Shown here piece by piece: positions 1 to 11,177 of a stretch of 64,000 nt of DNA; the stretch's first letter is position 1; the number at the start of each line of letters is the position of its first letter. The stretch lies in contig SIJG01000035.1 in the NCBI GenBank assembly GCA_023374025.1, forward strand, positions 1,054,001 to 1,118,000, written 5' to 3'. The DNA comes from Heterodera schachtii. Its lineage: Eukaryota; Nematoda; Chromadorea; Rhabditida; Heteroderidae. Both the position numbers and the translations under genes were made by a program. A model generated the notes under the pieces. It had not been told where the DNA came from, did no database searches, and worked only from the letters and a program-made list of their open reading frames with translations.

Positions 1-1155
1 ATCTGTGGGAATTTGATTAAAATCACAAAAAATAGAAAAAAATATGTAAACCGCATTAAATAGATTTTGTTTCTCGCAAATTTTTAAATATTTTAAATGA
101 GCGACAAAACACTGAGAAAATTTATTGAAGTAATAGATTTTAGGATATGCTTTTAATTTAATTTTCAGCCAATTTCTAAACCGGCTCGGGATTCCTAAAT
201 TTTTTTGACGCGCGCGATTTCCATTACAGCCGATTTTCTAACTAAATGGCACAATGGCATTGTTATTGCCTAAAGAAATCAGATTTGATAAACTTGATAT
301 GAAGAATTTAGACCAAAGTTTCTCATGCTTATTTTGCTTAAAACGGTATTGTAAGCTTAATGACAAAATAACTATTTAAATATTTTTTAGAAAAATTAGT
401 TTAGTTTTCATTTATAAAAATAATTTTTTTTTTCACATTTAATTCCTTCATCATCCTTGAGATTAAAGCAGCTTTACTTTGAAATAATAAATTTTATGCA
501 TAAATTAATTATAAATTTCGTTTTTATTACATTATTTTTCTGTTGTTCGGCATCAGAGTCTGCTAATTAAAATATAATCTCGTAAAATTATAAAACTTAT
601 ATATAATAATTTAATTAGTGCGGTAATTGTCCTTAATTAAATTCATGCAATATTTTTTTTCTGTTGAGTTCGCATGAACGCCGATCGTCACAAAGTGATC
701 TTTTGTCTCTGCTCTCTTCCGGCGTTTGATGAATGATAATTATTGGTAATGATGATGGAAAAAAGGTCGGTTACGAACGGTTGGACGAATTGCCAAAAAT
801 TTTGTGAATATCACAAGTGAAAGTGGGCAAAACCTATTAATAAAATAAATTAATAAATTGGTAAAAAGAATTTAAATCGGCTGAGACTTAAGCTGACAGA
901 GAAAATCTTTAGGTTAATCTTATCATTAGTGAACAATTTAAATCATAAACTTTTTAAAATGCAAAAATTATCAGATATTTGTGTAAATGATCCAACAATT
1001 TTCCAAAAATTAGATTCGTTTCTTTGCTAAGCATGAAAATTTTATAGACAAATTAAAAAAAAAATAAATTGCCTGAAACCAATATAAACAATAAAAAAAA
1101 CAACAAAAACCACTGCCAAAAAAATAAAATTTAAAATTTTATATAAAGTAAAAAT
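1..1155. other. AT-rich non-coding flank
   Basis: No open frame with splice support was found on either strand. The stretch is mostly short A and T runs with a slightly GC-richer patch near 660-790. It may be intergenic or hold regulatory DNA for a gene to the left. I see nothing specific in it. Confidence 0.5.
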
Positions 1156-1336
1156 TAGAATGCCACGGGACCGGGAATTTTGGGCAAACCCGGGACCGGG
1201 ACCTTTTCGGTTTGAAAAACCGAGAATTTTTGGCTGGGAAAACCGGGAAAAAACCGGGACTAGTCCCGGTCCCGGTCAAAACCGGGACCTTGGTACTCAG
1301 TTGTCCGCTTCCAGGTCCCAGTCCCGTGGCACTCTA
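1156..1336. mobile_element. Small TIR element (MITE-like), family A
   Basis: The ends are imperfect inverted repeats: TAGAATGCCACGGGAC on the left and the complement of TAGAGTGCCACGGGAC on the right. The interior is much richer in G and C than its surroundings and repeats the words CCGGGA and ACCGGGAC on both strands. There is no transposase frame, so it would be non-autonomous. Partial relatives with the same end sequence lie at about 25,165-25,200 and 35,825-35,910. The short open frame running through it is a by-product of the repeat. Confidence 0.65.
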
Positions 1337-1782
1337 GTAAAAATTATGAAAGCTCTTAAGAAAAACTTCCTTTCATAGGAACTCGATTTTTTTTTTTGAA
1401 CATTTTAGGTTCATTGAGGTCATTTTTAATTTTTCTGTATTTTTTCCAATTAAAAAAATAGTTCAAATGAATAAATAATTTTCTGAGAGTAAGAAAATTC
1501 AAAATATTTTATGTTAACTTTATTTTTCTTGATTTAAAAAAAAATGACAGACTGGCCGTAAATTGCATCCCTGAAAATAATACAATAAATGCGAGAATCA
1601 ATAAAGATAATTTGCTAATGAAAAAAACATTATATACGTCAGAGGATGTTTTAATAAATAGCAAACAACTAAGGACTTATAATATTAATATTCACAAATG
1701 TTTAAATTTATTAAATGGATAATAAATTGTTCATTACAAATAAAAAATATAATATTATAAGAACAAATTTAATTTTAGAAAA

Positions 1783-4286
1783 ATGGAATTTAATTATTCT
1801 TTAACTTATTCATTTATTTATTTTCTATTAATACATTTTGTTGTCAACAGATGCAATTCTGAAGAGTTGCTCAAAATTTGCATAAAATATGAACAGAGTC
1901 ATTCAACGGGCGACACGCAAAGGATAATTACGGTTAATTTGAGTGCAATTTACCTGAACATGAATTTGATGAGCAAAGATGTTCAACAAAATGTGCAAAA
2001 TGGGGACAAATTGGACATTCCAATGCCAACAAATGTTCGTGAATTTGACGAATTCAAATTTGTTTTTCGCATTTTTGTGAAACCATTGGACAATGAGTAC
2101 CAGTCGGGTGGATTTGACGAGGACCCATCGGACGATCAGCCGTTTGAAGGTGGATTTGGCATTTTGGGTAATTTGACATAAGAACATCCGTTTCCGGTCG
2201 GAGCTCGCCCCGAGAGAAGAATTAAATCATTATCATTTATTCGACTATAAGATATAATACATGATCAGGTATCAGCTCTTGAAAATTTATATTTGAATCC
2301 GATTTTGGACATAGGCGCAAATGTCCGAGGCGCATGTCCGGGGCTCAAATGTCTGGGGCGCAAATGTCTGGGCAAGGCTCGGTTTAGACTCCCGGAAGAA
2401 TTGAATTCAACCACAGACACCAAAATTTTTGACGATATTCTTCCCGGGGCGTTTTCCAAAAATAGCATTTCTTAATCAAAATGCCTTATTGTTAGCTAAT
2501 CTGTGGATATGTCAAAACTTTCACAATTCAAGACCAGTATTACCAACTTCAAATGGACGACATTCGATCAATGGTCCGATCTGTCGGTTTCGTTTTGTAT
2601 GAGCCCAATTTTGCAAAGCGTTACACATTTAACTTGGGTCAAATTGACCCGCTCGGACTCTTTTGGAAGCGACGAATTTTTCTCGACACAAAAGACGGCG
2701 GCCCGGGCAATTTTCATGGCTTTTTATATGCCACCGTGAACAAAAATCAAAGAAATTTGCCAATGTTGGATGAAAAAATTTTGCTGGGACACGCGCCACT
2801 CACTGCGGCAAAAAATCATAGAAATGAATTGACTACGAACACAGAACAATCAGTAAAATTAAATTTAATGGTAAATTATATTGAAAAAATAATTAAAAAT
2901 ATTCCCAATTTTTTTTAAATTTAAATTTTTTTTTTTAAATTGTTGGTAAATAATAATCTATTAATTTGTTTTAGCGCTCAAATCATTTACACGGAGAAGC
3001 ATCAACTTCGCAACAAAAAGTAAAATTATTTATAATTTGAACCGTTTTAATGTTAAATTCAGTTAAATGAGTATAATTTATCAATTGAAATTGATGATGT
3101 ACAACGCTTTTTTAAACACAAAATTTTGAATCTTCAATTGAAAATTTATTATTTTGATGAGGTAAAGATTCTTTAGCGAAATAAATTGAATAATTAAATT
3201 TAGGGAAATAAAATAAATGATGATTTAATTATTGAAAATTCAATCAACGACAAAAAGCAAAAAAGTGATCGTAATAATGATGACGAAGAAGATGAATGCC
3301 CAATTTGTTTTGAGTCATTAAATGGCGAAAAACAGACAATCAAATTTCATGAAGATTACAACGAAAACTCAAAGGCATATTTTATTTAATAAAACAATTT
3401 ATATGGACTAAACTCAAAGGCATATTTTATTTAATAAAACAATTTATATGGACTAAGCTTATGGAATTCAGTCAAATTAGCGTGTAAATAGCTTTTGGAG
3501 AAAATGCCAAAAATGATTTTCTTAGCCTATAAATGTAATTTTTAAATTTTCTTTTCAAGAATTTATTAATATATATTTCATTAAAAAAAGAATTAAAAAT
3601 GAATTAATTGTATACATTAAAACTATTCCAGCACATTTTTCACAAGCATTGTATCGTAAATTGGTGAGAATTAATTGAATGGTTTTTAAATTTTAATTTT
3701 AAATAAGGATCGCTGCTCAAGGAAAAGGTTTTTGCCCTTTGTGTAAAAGGGAAATAAAAAGCATAAAGGTATAAAAATTGCTTTTTATTTTTTATTAAAT
3801 CATTAAAAATATTTTCAAAGTTTTTAGTTTTCAATTTTACTTCCAATATTCAATAGTAGGAATGACCAATTGAATTTGTTTATTTTTCTTAACCCAATCG
3901 CCCATTTATTTAAAATTGCCAATGTAAAGACTGAAGAAAATAAATTTATAAGAAATCAAGCTAAAGTGATAATAAAAAAGAAAATGAAAATTATTGAGGA
4001 AAAAGAAAAATTACTGAAAAAATTATTAGAAAAAATTGGAATTTCAAATTATGAAAATTTTATTGATGAAAAATTATTTAATATTGGAACTGATGGGTTT
4101 GAAGAAAATCCAATTATTGAAAGAATTTTGCAAGAACTCGAACAAATTCGCCAAGACAATGAAAGTTTTTTTGAAAAAAAAATGTATGCCATTATGGCAT
4201 GCCAAAGCATCAAAACTATTAGAATGGTAATGAATTACATTTTCATACAATTTTTTGAAAATTTACAATTCATTAGTGAAGAATGA
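1783..4286 (+). CDS. Secreted variant RING-H2 protein (523 aa, intact copy)
   Basis: The exons are 1783-2167, 2533-2852, 2975-3019, 3063-3161, 3204-3374, 3632-3663, 3708-3768 and 3828-4286. All phases agree and give 523 residues. A hydrophobic N-terminus (about residues 8-22) reads as a signal peptide. A RING-like finger spans 315-363: CPIC at 315-318, HIFHKHC at 341-347 and CPLC at 360-363. The usual third ligand, a Cys two residues before the first His, is Ser339; His332 might replace it. The C-terminal part, from 369, is Lys/Glu-rich and helical in character. Intron 5 starts with GC instead of GT, and its donor lies in a 45 bp tandem duplication. A diverged, frameshifted paralogue lies at 32,685-35,021. 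Secreted RING proteins are known effector candidates in cyst and root-knot nematodes, so an E3 ligase acting in the host is a fair guess but not shown. Confidence 0.8.
2285..2400. repeat. GC-richer dispersed repeat, copy 1 (in intron)
   Basis: This segment of the first intron of the RING gene carries the phrase TTTTGGACATAGGCGCAAATG and several returns of GCGCAAATGTC. An inverted, diverged relative lies at about 5950-6055, in intron 2 of the HTH gene. I see no clear terminal repeats. Confidence 0.5.
3365..3454 (+). repeat. 45 bp exact tandem duplication over a splice donor
   Basis: Two head-to-tail units, 3365-3409 and 3410-3454, are identical by eye. Each contains CTCAAAGGCATAT, so the GC-type donor of the RING gene's fifth intron (AAAG then GCATAT) is present twice. 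Use of the upstream donor keeps the RING finger as in the paralogue. Use of the second one would read into stop codons. Confidence 0.75.
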
Positions 4287-4494
4287 AGATTTAATTATGA
4301 TTAAAATAAACAAATTGTAAAAAATAGAAACAATTTTTAAATCGGATGCATCTGAAAAATTTTTGAAACAAAATGATTATTTAAAAAATATAAATGGTTT
4401 TAATAAAAAGTAAAATCCATTTTAGAATTTTTTCATAAGACAATTGGCATTTCCATCTGACATTCTAAACAAATTAAAGCTTGACCAGAAATGT

Positions 4495-4965
4495 GAAAAA
4501 ATAAAGAATTGCATGATCAATTTTAAGCGATCTTTTCGGGTTTTTCTATCTTTTTCGGTTTAATTATCAAAAAACCGATCCAAAAAATTTTATCTTTTTG
4601 ATTTTTTAATCTCAGTCTTTTTTTCGGTTTAATTAATTTTTTTTATGTAAATATTTCTTAAAATTAATAGCTAAAAAATCATATAAATTACTTGTCCGGT
4701 CTCTAATGCAAGATAATGCACATTTTTTAAAATTTTTTTAAAAAAGAGCTCATTTTTTATTTAAAATTGTAAATAATTTTTCTAAAAAACAGATCTAAGA
4801 ACCAAAAGCGAAGAAAAATTACTGGTCTTTTTCGATTCCAATCTTTTCCCGATCATGTATTGAAACCCGATTAAATTAATTGTCCGGTCTCTAGTGAAAG
4901 ATAATGCACATTTTTATTAAAATTTAAAAAAAATGCTCATTTTTTTATTTCTAAAAAACCAGGGC
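4495..4965. repeat. Imperfect direct repeats of roughly 190 bp
   Basis: The phrase TTGTCCGGTCTCTA, followed by AAGATAATGCACATTTTT and a run of A and T, occurs near 4692 and again near 4880. Around these are repeated TTTTTCGGTTTAAT phrases. The stretch lies between two convergent genes and contains no coding frame. Confidence 0.5.
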
Positions 4966-5035
4966 CCAAAAATTATTTTTGAAAACGTTCTTTTTTCATT
5001 TTTTTGACGAACAATTAATAAAAATTTATGTTCCA

Positions 5036-5106
5036 GTGACACGGTTTCGAACCTCCACCCTTTTCCCCTTTACTATTTTACAAAAACCACTTAGCCACAC
5101 ACGGAA
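5036..5106 (-). other. tRNA-like (pseudo-tRNA or SINE head) segment
   Basis: On the minus strand, TGGCTAAGTGG fits the RNA polymerase III A box and GGTTCGAAACC, about 45 bases on, fits the B box and T-arm. The anticodon region is A-rich and gives no clean stem, and the two ends do not pair into a full acceptor stem. I read it as a tRNA-derived pseudogene or SINE head. A tRNA fold search would decide. Confidence 0.4.
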
Positions 5107-5366
5107 TTATTTAACTGTAAAGCCAAAAATATTTGTCTTTCATTTCAGAAATTGAGATTTCAGATTCTTTTCATAGGAATTTTTTCATTTTTTTTCTCCG
5201 ATCGTTTTGGGCATAGAATTCAATTTTCCTATTTTTAAAATTAACTTTTTCGGAACGAAATTCTACTTTTATTTCCAAAAACCTAGCCATTTAATCTAAA
5301 AATAATTATTGTCCTTTCTAGTAAAAATTTCGCTAAGCAAAAGATAACTCAAAAATTAAAGCACTT

Positions 5367-6999
5367 TTATTCTTTTCCGAATTTCTTCCTCCATTCGTAT
5401 AGGCTTCTTCTGTCGATTGCCAATTTTTCTGCAATTTTTTCATCACTCATCTGTTTGTTTTTCATTTTGTTATACTTTTTTACAAACTCTGATTTCTCAC
5501 CATCTGAGTAAATTTTTTTCCTTCCTTAAATAAAATAATTTAATTTTTAATAATTAAAAAATATTACCACCATTTAAGCCAAAATTTCTCCTCCAAAGAG
5601 AAATTGTAGAAAACCCAATGCCAATTTTTTCTGCAATTTTTCTTGCCATTTTCTTATTGAACTTTAGATGAAATTTTTTGAAAAATTCAATTTTTATTTT
5701 TTCAAATTCCTCAATCTTTTTAATTCGTTGCTCGTCAGAGAATTTCTTTGCTTCACCTGAAGAAAAAAAAGGATAGATATTTGTAAATAATTGAAAATTA
5801 ATTAGCACAATATAGTTTGTAATTATAACCGATAATCCGGCAGATACAGCTTTGAAAGTATTTTCACACTTAAAACTCTAAATTTGCTTATCAAAGTAAT
5901 TAAAATAGGGCTTTTAAAAAAAAATTTTCGCAACAAATCTAAAGGAATTTCAAATTTTTCCCCAGCAGCACCTATCGGCCGTGTGCAGACATTTGAACCA
6001 GGACATTTGCACCCCAGATTATTTGAGCCTATGTCCAAAATCAGGATTAAGCTTAAGTTTTACAATCCATGATAGCCAAAACAGCATTAATGGGAAATAA
6101 TCTGAATTCAAAGGAACTTTTAGAAAGAATTTTTACCAGTTTCCTTTTTCCATTGATGAATTTTATAACGAGCAATTCCCAAATTATTTGCAATTTCCCG
6201 TTCAATTTTTGATGCCTTTTTACTTTCATATTTAAAGCCATTCAATTTTTCTCTTCTCAACTGATCAAATTTTCTGATCAGTTCCTTTTTGGTGTGCTCT
6301 TCTTCAACTGTCCCCTTCCTTATTTGTCCCAATTTCCTTTTTAATTTATAAATATTGTCACGACTTGTGCCCAATTTTTTGGCAATTTCACATTCAAATT
6401 TAACACATGGCAACTTTTTATAACAAATTTCTCGTCGCAATTCCTTTTTCATCAAATCATAGTTCTTTAAAAGTTCCATTTCTTCATTGCATTCCACGCT
6501 CTGTTTTGCTGATGATTTCTGAATTTTTTCTTTTGAAAAATATTTTTTAATTATTATTAAATTTAATTATAAACACCGTTTCTGAGCGATCACAGCCATT
6601 TTCTGATGGATAATTTCGCTGACCAATGGATTTTTGTTCATCAATATTATCATCAATTAGTTCGTTGCTCAATTGTTGTTTTTCTGCTGTTCGCACAGTT
6701 ATTTTAGTCATTGAATAATCAGTTTTATCATCAATTGTCTCTTTTTTGGTTTCTTGCAAAATATTCGGCTTTGTATCTTCCATTTCTTGGTCATTACCTA
6801 TTTCAGATTTAATTTGAATGATATTTTTTATGTCATAATTTTCAGTTTCTACTAATTGAATTTGTCCGTATTTGAGATTTTTGGTTTTTTGTGAATTTGA
6901 ATGTTTCAGCTTTTTAAATAAATCATCATACATATCTTCTTCGAACCCCTTTATCCCAAAGAAAAATATAATAAAAATTAAAATGGCATTAATTAACAT
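5367..6999 (-). CDS. Secreted protein with four tandem helix-turn-helix units (383 aa)
   Basis: The exons in transcript order are 6999-6577, 6518-6137, 5756-5568 and 5524-5367, and all phases agree. The start at 6999 gives a strong signal peptide (about residues 1-18). Residues 20-141 are acidic and polar. The rest is highly basic and holds four related units ending in helix-turn-helix motifs at about 182-205 (IAKKLGTSRDNIYKLKRKLG), 246-269 (IANNLGIARYKIHQWKKETG), 305-328 (IAEKIGIGFSTISLWRRNFG) and 357-381 (IAEKLAIDRRSLYEWRKKFG). The shared pattern is IAxKLGIxRxxIYxWKKKxG. Exons 3 and 4 hold one unit each and are joined in phase 1, which points to growth by exon duplication. The motifs resemble homeodomain-like and transposase DNA-binding helices. 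A signal peptide on a DNA-binding-type protein suggests an exported effector that acts on host nuclei, which is inference. Confidence 0.8.
5950..6055. repeat. GC-richer dispersed repeat, copy 2 (inverted)
   Basis: Read on the minus strand this resembles the repeat at 2285-2400: a GATTTTGGACATAGGC phrase, then GCAAATGTCCTGG and AAATGTCTGC. It lies in intron 2 of the tandem-HTH gene, so a member of the same repeat family sits in an intron of each of these neighbouring secreted-protein genes. Confidence 0.5.
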
Positions 7000-8025
7000 T
7001 ATGGGCTGGGCAAGCAATTTGTAAATTACAAATTACGAATGCTAGAGTAACTGCATTTATTTTATTGGCAAAATTATTAATTTAATGGCTAGTTCCAATA
7101 TATTTGATCGTAATTGATTTTTAAAAAAATTGCTTTAAACTTTCCCATTAATTAAAAAGAAAAATGTGACATGGGCTGTTTTCTTCCGCCAAGACTATAT
7201 GCCCGAGAGTGGAGAAATATGGGACTCGTGACCGGAAAATTGAAATTTTTAATTTGCCGAAATAAATGTCAGAACAAGGTAAATTTCCAAAATACGACTA
7301 CAGATAGGGAATATTTTGAATAAGAAAATAAATAGTAACAATTCTCACTGTTAACTTTGTTAAATGTTTCCTTATTTTTAATCAATGGCGCGCTTGTTTT
7401 GTAAGATTTCAAATACGGTTTCAAGCAAACAGGCAGGCACCGCAGAGTGAAATTTTAAAATTTTTGAGATCCGTTGGCGCTAGTTAAATAGACTTTTGTT
7501 GATAATTAATTTCACAATTCATGAGTTTAAGTACGGTATTAAATTAAGAATTAGATTTAAATTCGTCCATTTTGTCAGTGTCATATTTAACATGTTTTTC
7601 ACTTTATTTTTTTGAGTTTAAATCAATTGAATAGGTTAAATTGCATTTATCAGAAATTTGTTAAAAGGATGCTAAAAGAATGTATATTTTGGGCCAAAGT
7701 CATATTCGTGATTAACGACTTCGAAAATCCAAATACTTATTTTTTAATTAATAAAAGTTTCGAAAGTGCCTTCCTCGGTACTTTTACCCAAAATTAATTT
7801 TAAGAGAAATTTTAAACCAAATTTATTGAAATTTAGCCAATTTTTTTTCTCAGTGACGAACTGAATAGTGACAAAATGATAGGTAAACTAATTTGAACAA
7901 AAAAGGAAAAAACAAATTATATGAAAATAAAGGGAAAATAGCAAAAAAGAGGAAAGAAAATAGAAAAATTAAATACCAAAAAAGAGGAATGAAAAACTAA
8001 AGAAAGAAATAATTCCCTGTTTCAT
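7000..8025. other. Intergenic, no gene seen
   Basis: This is the 5' flank of the HTH gene and the 3' flank of the nucleoside-hydrolase-like gene. One open frame near 7612-7797 has no codon structure or splice context that supports it. I see no repeat with clear ends. Confidence 0.5.
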
Positions 8026-9869
8026 TCATTGTGTCTTTTTTCCTTTCTGATGGCGTTCGGTTTCGTAGCGATCAATTTCTTCCATTATGCGCTCCATTTC
8101 TGATCCGAACATGTCAAGATCGAATTTTGTGATCAAAGTGATGCCCGATTGGCAGTCTTCTTCAGTCTTCACTTCGAATCCTTCCTCACACTGACCCTCA
8201 TCTTTGTCGCAAATTACCGACTCACTTGGCTCAGGAATGATCACTTCCACCTTCATTTTCATAGTTTCTTTGATCAGTTCCGGCTTCATAAAGCCGAGCA
8301 CTGTGATTGGATCTGCTGGCGTGAATTGTTCACCGGCGTATGGCCCAACAATGCCTTCCAATTTTTTGTAGCATTGAACCAAATTTGTGTCCCAACTTTT
8401 GCCAGCTGTGCGAAATGCTTTAATACACGGCGCTTTCGAATGCTTTATCATTTCGATCAGCTTTAGAAAATTATCTCTGTTGACGGACCCTCCGCCGAAC
8501 TGTTCGGCGAGCACATGGGCAGAATAAAGTACAACTTTGACCGCATTATTGTTGGCCATTTGCAACAGTCGCGCAGTTGCCGCCCCGTCCATGTTAACAT
8601 TGAACGATGAGCGGGGAATTGCATCTGTTTTTAAATTAAATTATGTAATTATCACTGTTTGTAAAACACGCGATCTTAATTTGTTGCTTTTAGTCAAAGT
8701 TTATTGAAGTCTTTTTAGCAAATTCATTGTTGCGGCTTTAACTCTTAAAAGTACTCAGTATTTTAGGTCAAAAAATTCAAAGAAAAGAAAATTTAAATGA
8801 TAATTTTTTATTTTGTCTAGCATAACCGAGCAGTAAATCCTTCAGGAATTTTTAAACTAAATTTCTCAAGGATAAAAATTCTCCTAAATTAAAAATTCTA
8901 TGAGAATTTGGGGCTCTGTTGGAATCATTGTTCAAGAAATTCTTGTTTACTGTCACTTTTTCCACTGACCCTTTTTCTCGTCACATTTATTCCATCCTCC
9001 CATTAGGTGAATTTCTCCAATTGCAGATGCCAATTCCCTATTCTGACACAAAACGGCGGTTAAATCCGTCGGAGGCGCAAGAACCAAAAATTGGATTTTC
9101 AATCCATTCTTTCTTTTAAGCAGCAAATCTTTTAAATAATTTTGGAATTCGTTTTCCTCTACACCTGGACAATGCTTCTCTAAAAAGCAAAAATGCGATA
9201 ATTGGGGAATTGAACTCCAAAGAGTTTGATTTTAAAAAATTTCCCGCACTAAATTGTGCTTAAATTTTTTGAATAAATATAAATAAATTCTTCTATATTA
9301 AATGATAGTTTCATAAGCTAACATTTTCATATTTGTGATACCAAATGCTTTCAAGAATGATTAAAGTTGTATATCTCTTTATGAGTACAATATACCACCG
9401 CCTGCTTTTTATTCGTGCTGTCCAACTTACTCTCATTGAGCATGTCCAAAACTTCGTCCTCGAGAATGCCTTTGCCCTCCTTGTCGCCATAAGTTCGTGC
9501 CGCCTCTGTCGATTTCATTTTCGGATAATCTTCCGAAGTCCCTCCGCTTCCCACGTACACTTGCGCACCCTCCAACGCCGTGCCGATCAACGCATGCCGT
9601 GCCAACGCCGCCTTCCGTTCTGCATGCAGCAGCGTGGTGCCAATGGCCAACACGCGTTTGGCCAATTGTGAAGCGATGATTGCCAACGCAATTCGATCAT
9701 CCGGCTCCATGTCCGTTATCACAACCAAATCTTTCGTTTCCTCCTCTGATTCATTAGGAGACGGGCAAGGATTTTTGGATTGAATCGGCTGGCCGTAAAA
9801 GTTTTGTGCCAAGAAACAACAGAAAAAAAGAAGTCCAAAAACAGGAAATTTTGTGTTTCTGTTCAGCAT
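8026..9869 (-). CDS. Secreted nucleoside-hydrolase-like protein (345 aa)
   Basis: Two exons, 9869-9431 and 8624-8026, are joined across an 806 bp intron with agreeing phase. The start at 9869 directly follows a TTTAGACAG acceptor, the usual mark of spliced-leader trans-splicing, and gives a signal peptide (about residues 1-22). The body follows the inosine-uridine nucleoside hydrolase plan: an acidic calcium-site motif near the start (VVITDMEPDDRIAL), an SFNVNMDGAA motif in mid-protein (the family's usual FN..D..A region) and DPITVLGF towards the C-terminus. The first motif is shorter than the usual DxDxxxDD form and nearer to DUF1593-type relatives, so activity and substrate are uncertain. 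The last 60 residues are acidic and then Lys-rich and look lineage-specific. A secreted enzyme of this type could cleave nucleosides outside the cell. Confidence 0.8.
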
Positions 9870-10421
9870 CTGTCTAAATTTTATTAATAATTTTTGTAAA
9901 TTTATAATTTTTAGCTTTGATTGAATTTGCGATGCCATTTACGTGAATGTCAAAAGAGGATGATAGTAATAATTTAGGAGTAAGTGTGGAAATGGCGAAT
10001 TTTGAAGAGGGGATAATCATTAAATAAATTTACACATTTTACAATAAAATTACTGGCAACAGAAAGCCACGAAAGTAGTTTTTTATTTTAAATAAAAAAT
10101 ATTATTATTGAAAAATATAAAAATTTTCCGTTGCTTGCGTATTTGCCATTATGCATATGTGTGCAACAGATATGCTAAGCGTGTGATTTACTTATATGAA
10201 TGCTACGTTAATAATTGATTAAGAAATTTTTTTAATATTATTTTGCATTTTTTTTATACATTTCCATTTTTTATTTTATAATTTTTCAATGTTACAAAAT
10301 TTGAAAATAAAAATTTTACTTTTACTAAACATAAAATTAGTTTTAATTTTTAATTTTTCGGCCGGAGAAAAGATATGTACACAAGGTAGTTAAAATAATA
10401 ATATACATTTTTAAATTTTAA
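9870..10421. other. Intergenic, no gene seen
   Basis: AT-rich DNA between a minus-strand and a plus-strand gene. It should contain both 5' flanks, but I cannot point to a specific promoter element. Confidence 0.4.
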
Positions 10422-10934
10422 ATGACCAATTTAGGAAAACTTCATATTCAAAAACATCTTTTGGATTTGGCATCAGATGCCTATTTAAATTTGAATAAAC
10501 ATTCCTATGAAAAATTTCAAACAGAAGCTCTTCAAGTTTTCTGTAGTGAAAATTTTCTGAATGAAAATGAAACACAAAATTTAATAAATGAGAATTTTTA
10601 TAAAAATGGCAAAAAAATGATAGACATTTTTTGTATGCAAATGAGTCAAGGAAAAAACATAGAAAATTTTGAAGGAACGATTCAGAAATTGGGCATTGAA
10701 ATGACAACCCATTTAAAGGGCAATCCAATTATAATTAATCAAAACCTAAATATTTTCAAAAACAATAAAACTATACCAAAATTGGATGAATCCGAAATTG
10801 CTTTAACGAAGAAAATGTCAATCGAAAATAAAAATGACCTTTTACAACATTTTTATTTGGGAGTCAACGAATTTTTTAGATCATTAAACGGTAGAAATAA
10901 AAAATTTGGGAAGAAAAATTATAATTTAATATAA
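10422..10934 (+). CDS. Unrecognised Lys/Asn-rich ORF (170 aa)
   Basis: A single open frame starts at an ATG directly preceded by an in-frame TAA, with no acceptor between, so this ATG would be the true start. The product is polar, rich in Asn, Lys and Glu, probably helical, and has three Cys but no signal peptide or membrane segment. I do not recognise a family. It may be a stand-alone gene, an exon of a longer gene (a weak GT at about 10,862 would allow splicing onward), or a chance frame in AT-rich DNA. Confidence 0.4.
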   Translation: MTNLGKLHIQKHLLDLASDAYLNLNKHSYEKFQTEALQVFCSENFLNENETQNLINENFYKNGKKMIDIFCMQMSQGKNIENFEGTIQKLGIEMTTHLKGNPIIINQNLNIFKNNKTIPKLDESEIALTKKMSIENKNDLLQHFYLGVNEFFRSLNGRNKKFGKKNYNLI

Positions 10935-10971
10935 ATCAATTTATTCAAATTAATGTTAGCATTTATTAGGT

Positions 10972-11088
10972 TCAAGGAGATCATTCTGATACGCAAGCTC
11001 TAAAATTATTAGTATTATTTTATTTGAAATAATTATTTATAAAAAAATAATTTCTAAGGCTCTTGTGTATCAGAATATCTGCCTATCC
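10972..11088. repeat. Short hairpin element (about 115 bp)
   Basis: The arms are ATTCTGATACGCAAGCTCT on the left (10,983-11,001) and the complement of ATTCTGATACACAAGAGCCT on the right (about 11,057-11,076). Between them is an AT-only loop. The size and layout fit a tiny foldback element. It lies just upstream of the VMA21-like exon. Confidence 0.5.
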
Positions 11089-11177
11089 TCTGTTCATTTT
11101 AGGCAGGTTTTTGTATTCATAAAATTTTCAAAAATATTATTAAAATTTTTCTATAGATAATATCTTTAAAAACTTAG

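Noticed and set aside
1160..1378. 72-codon frame rich in Gly/Pro/Arg
   Set aside because: It spans the family A TIR element and is a product of its GC-rich repeats.
8149..8466. Plus-strand frame of 105 codons
   Set aside because: Antisense of the nucleoside-hydrolase-like exon.
9345..9783. Three plus-strand frames
   Set aside because: Antisense shadows of exon 1 of the nucleoside-hydrolase-like gene.
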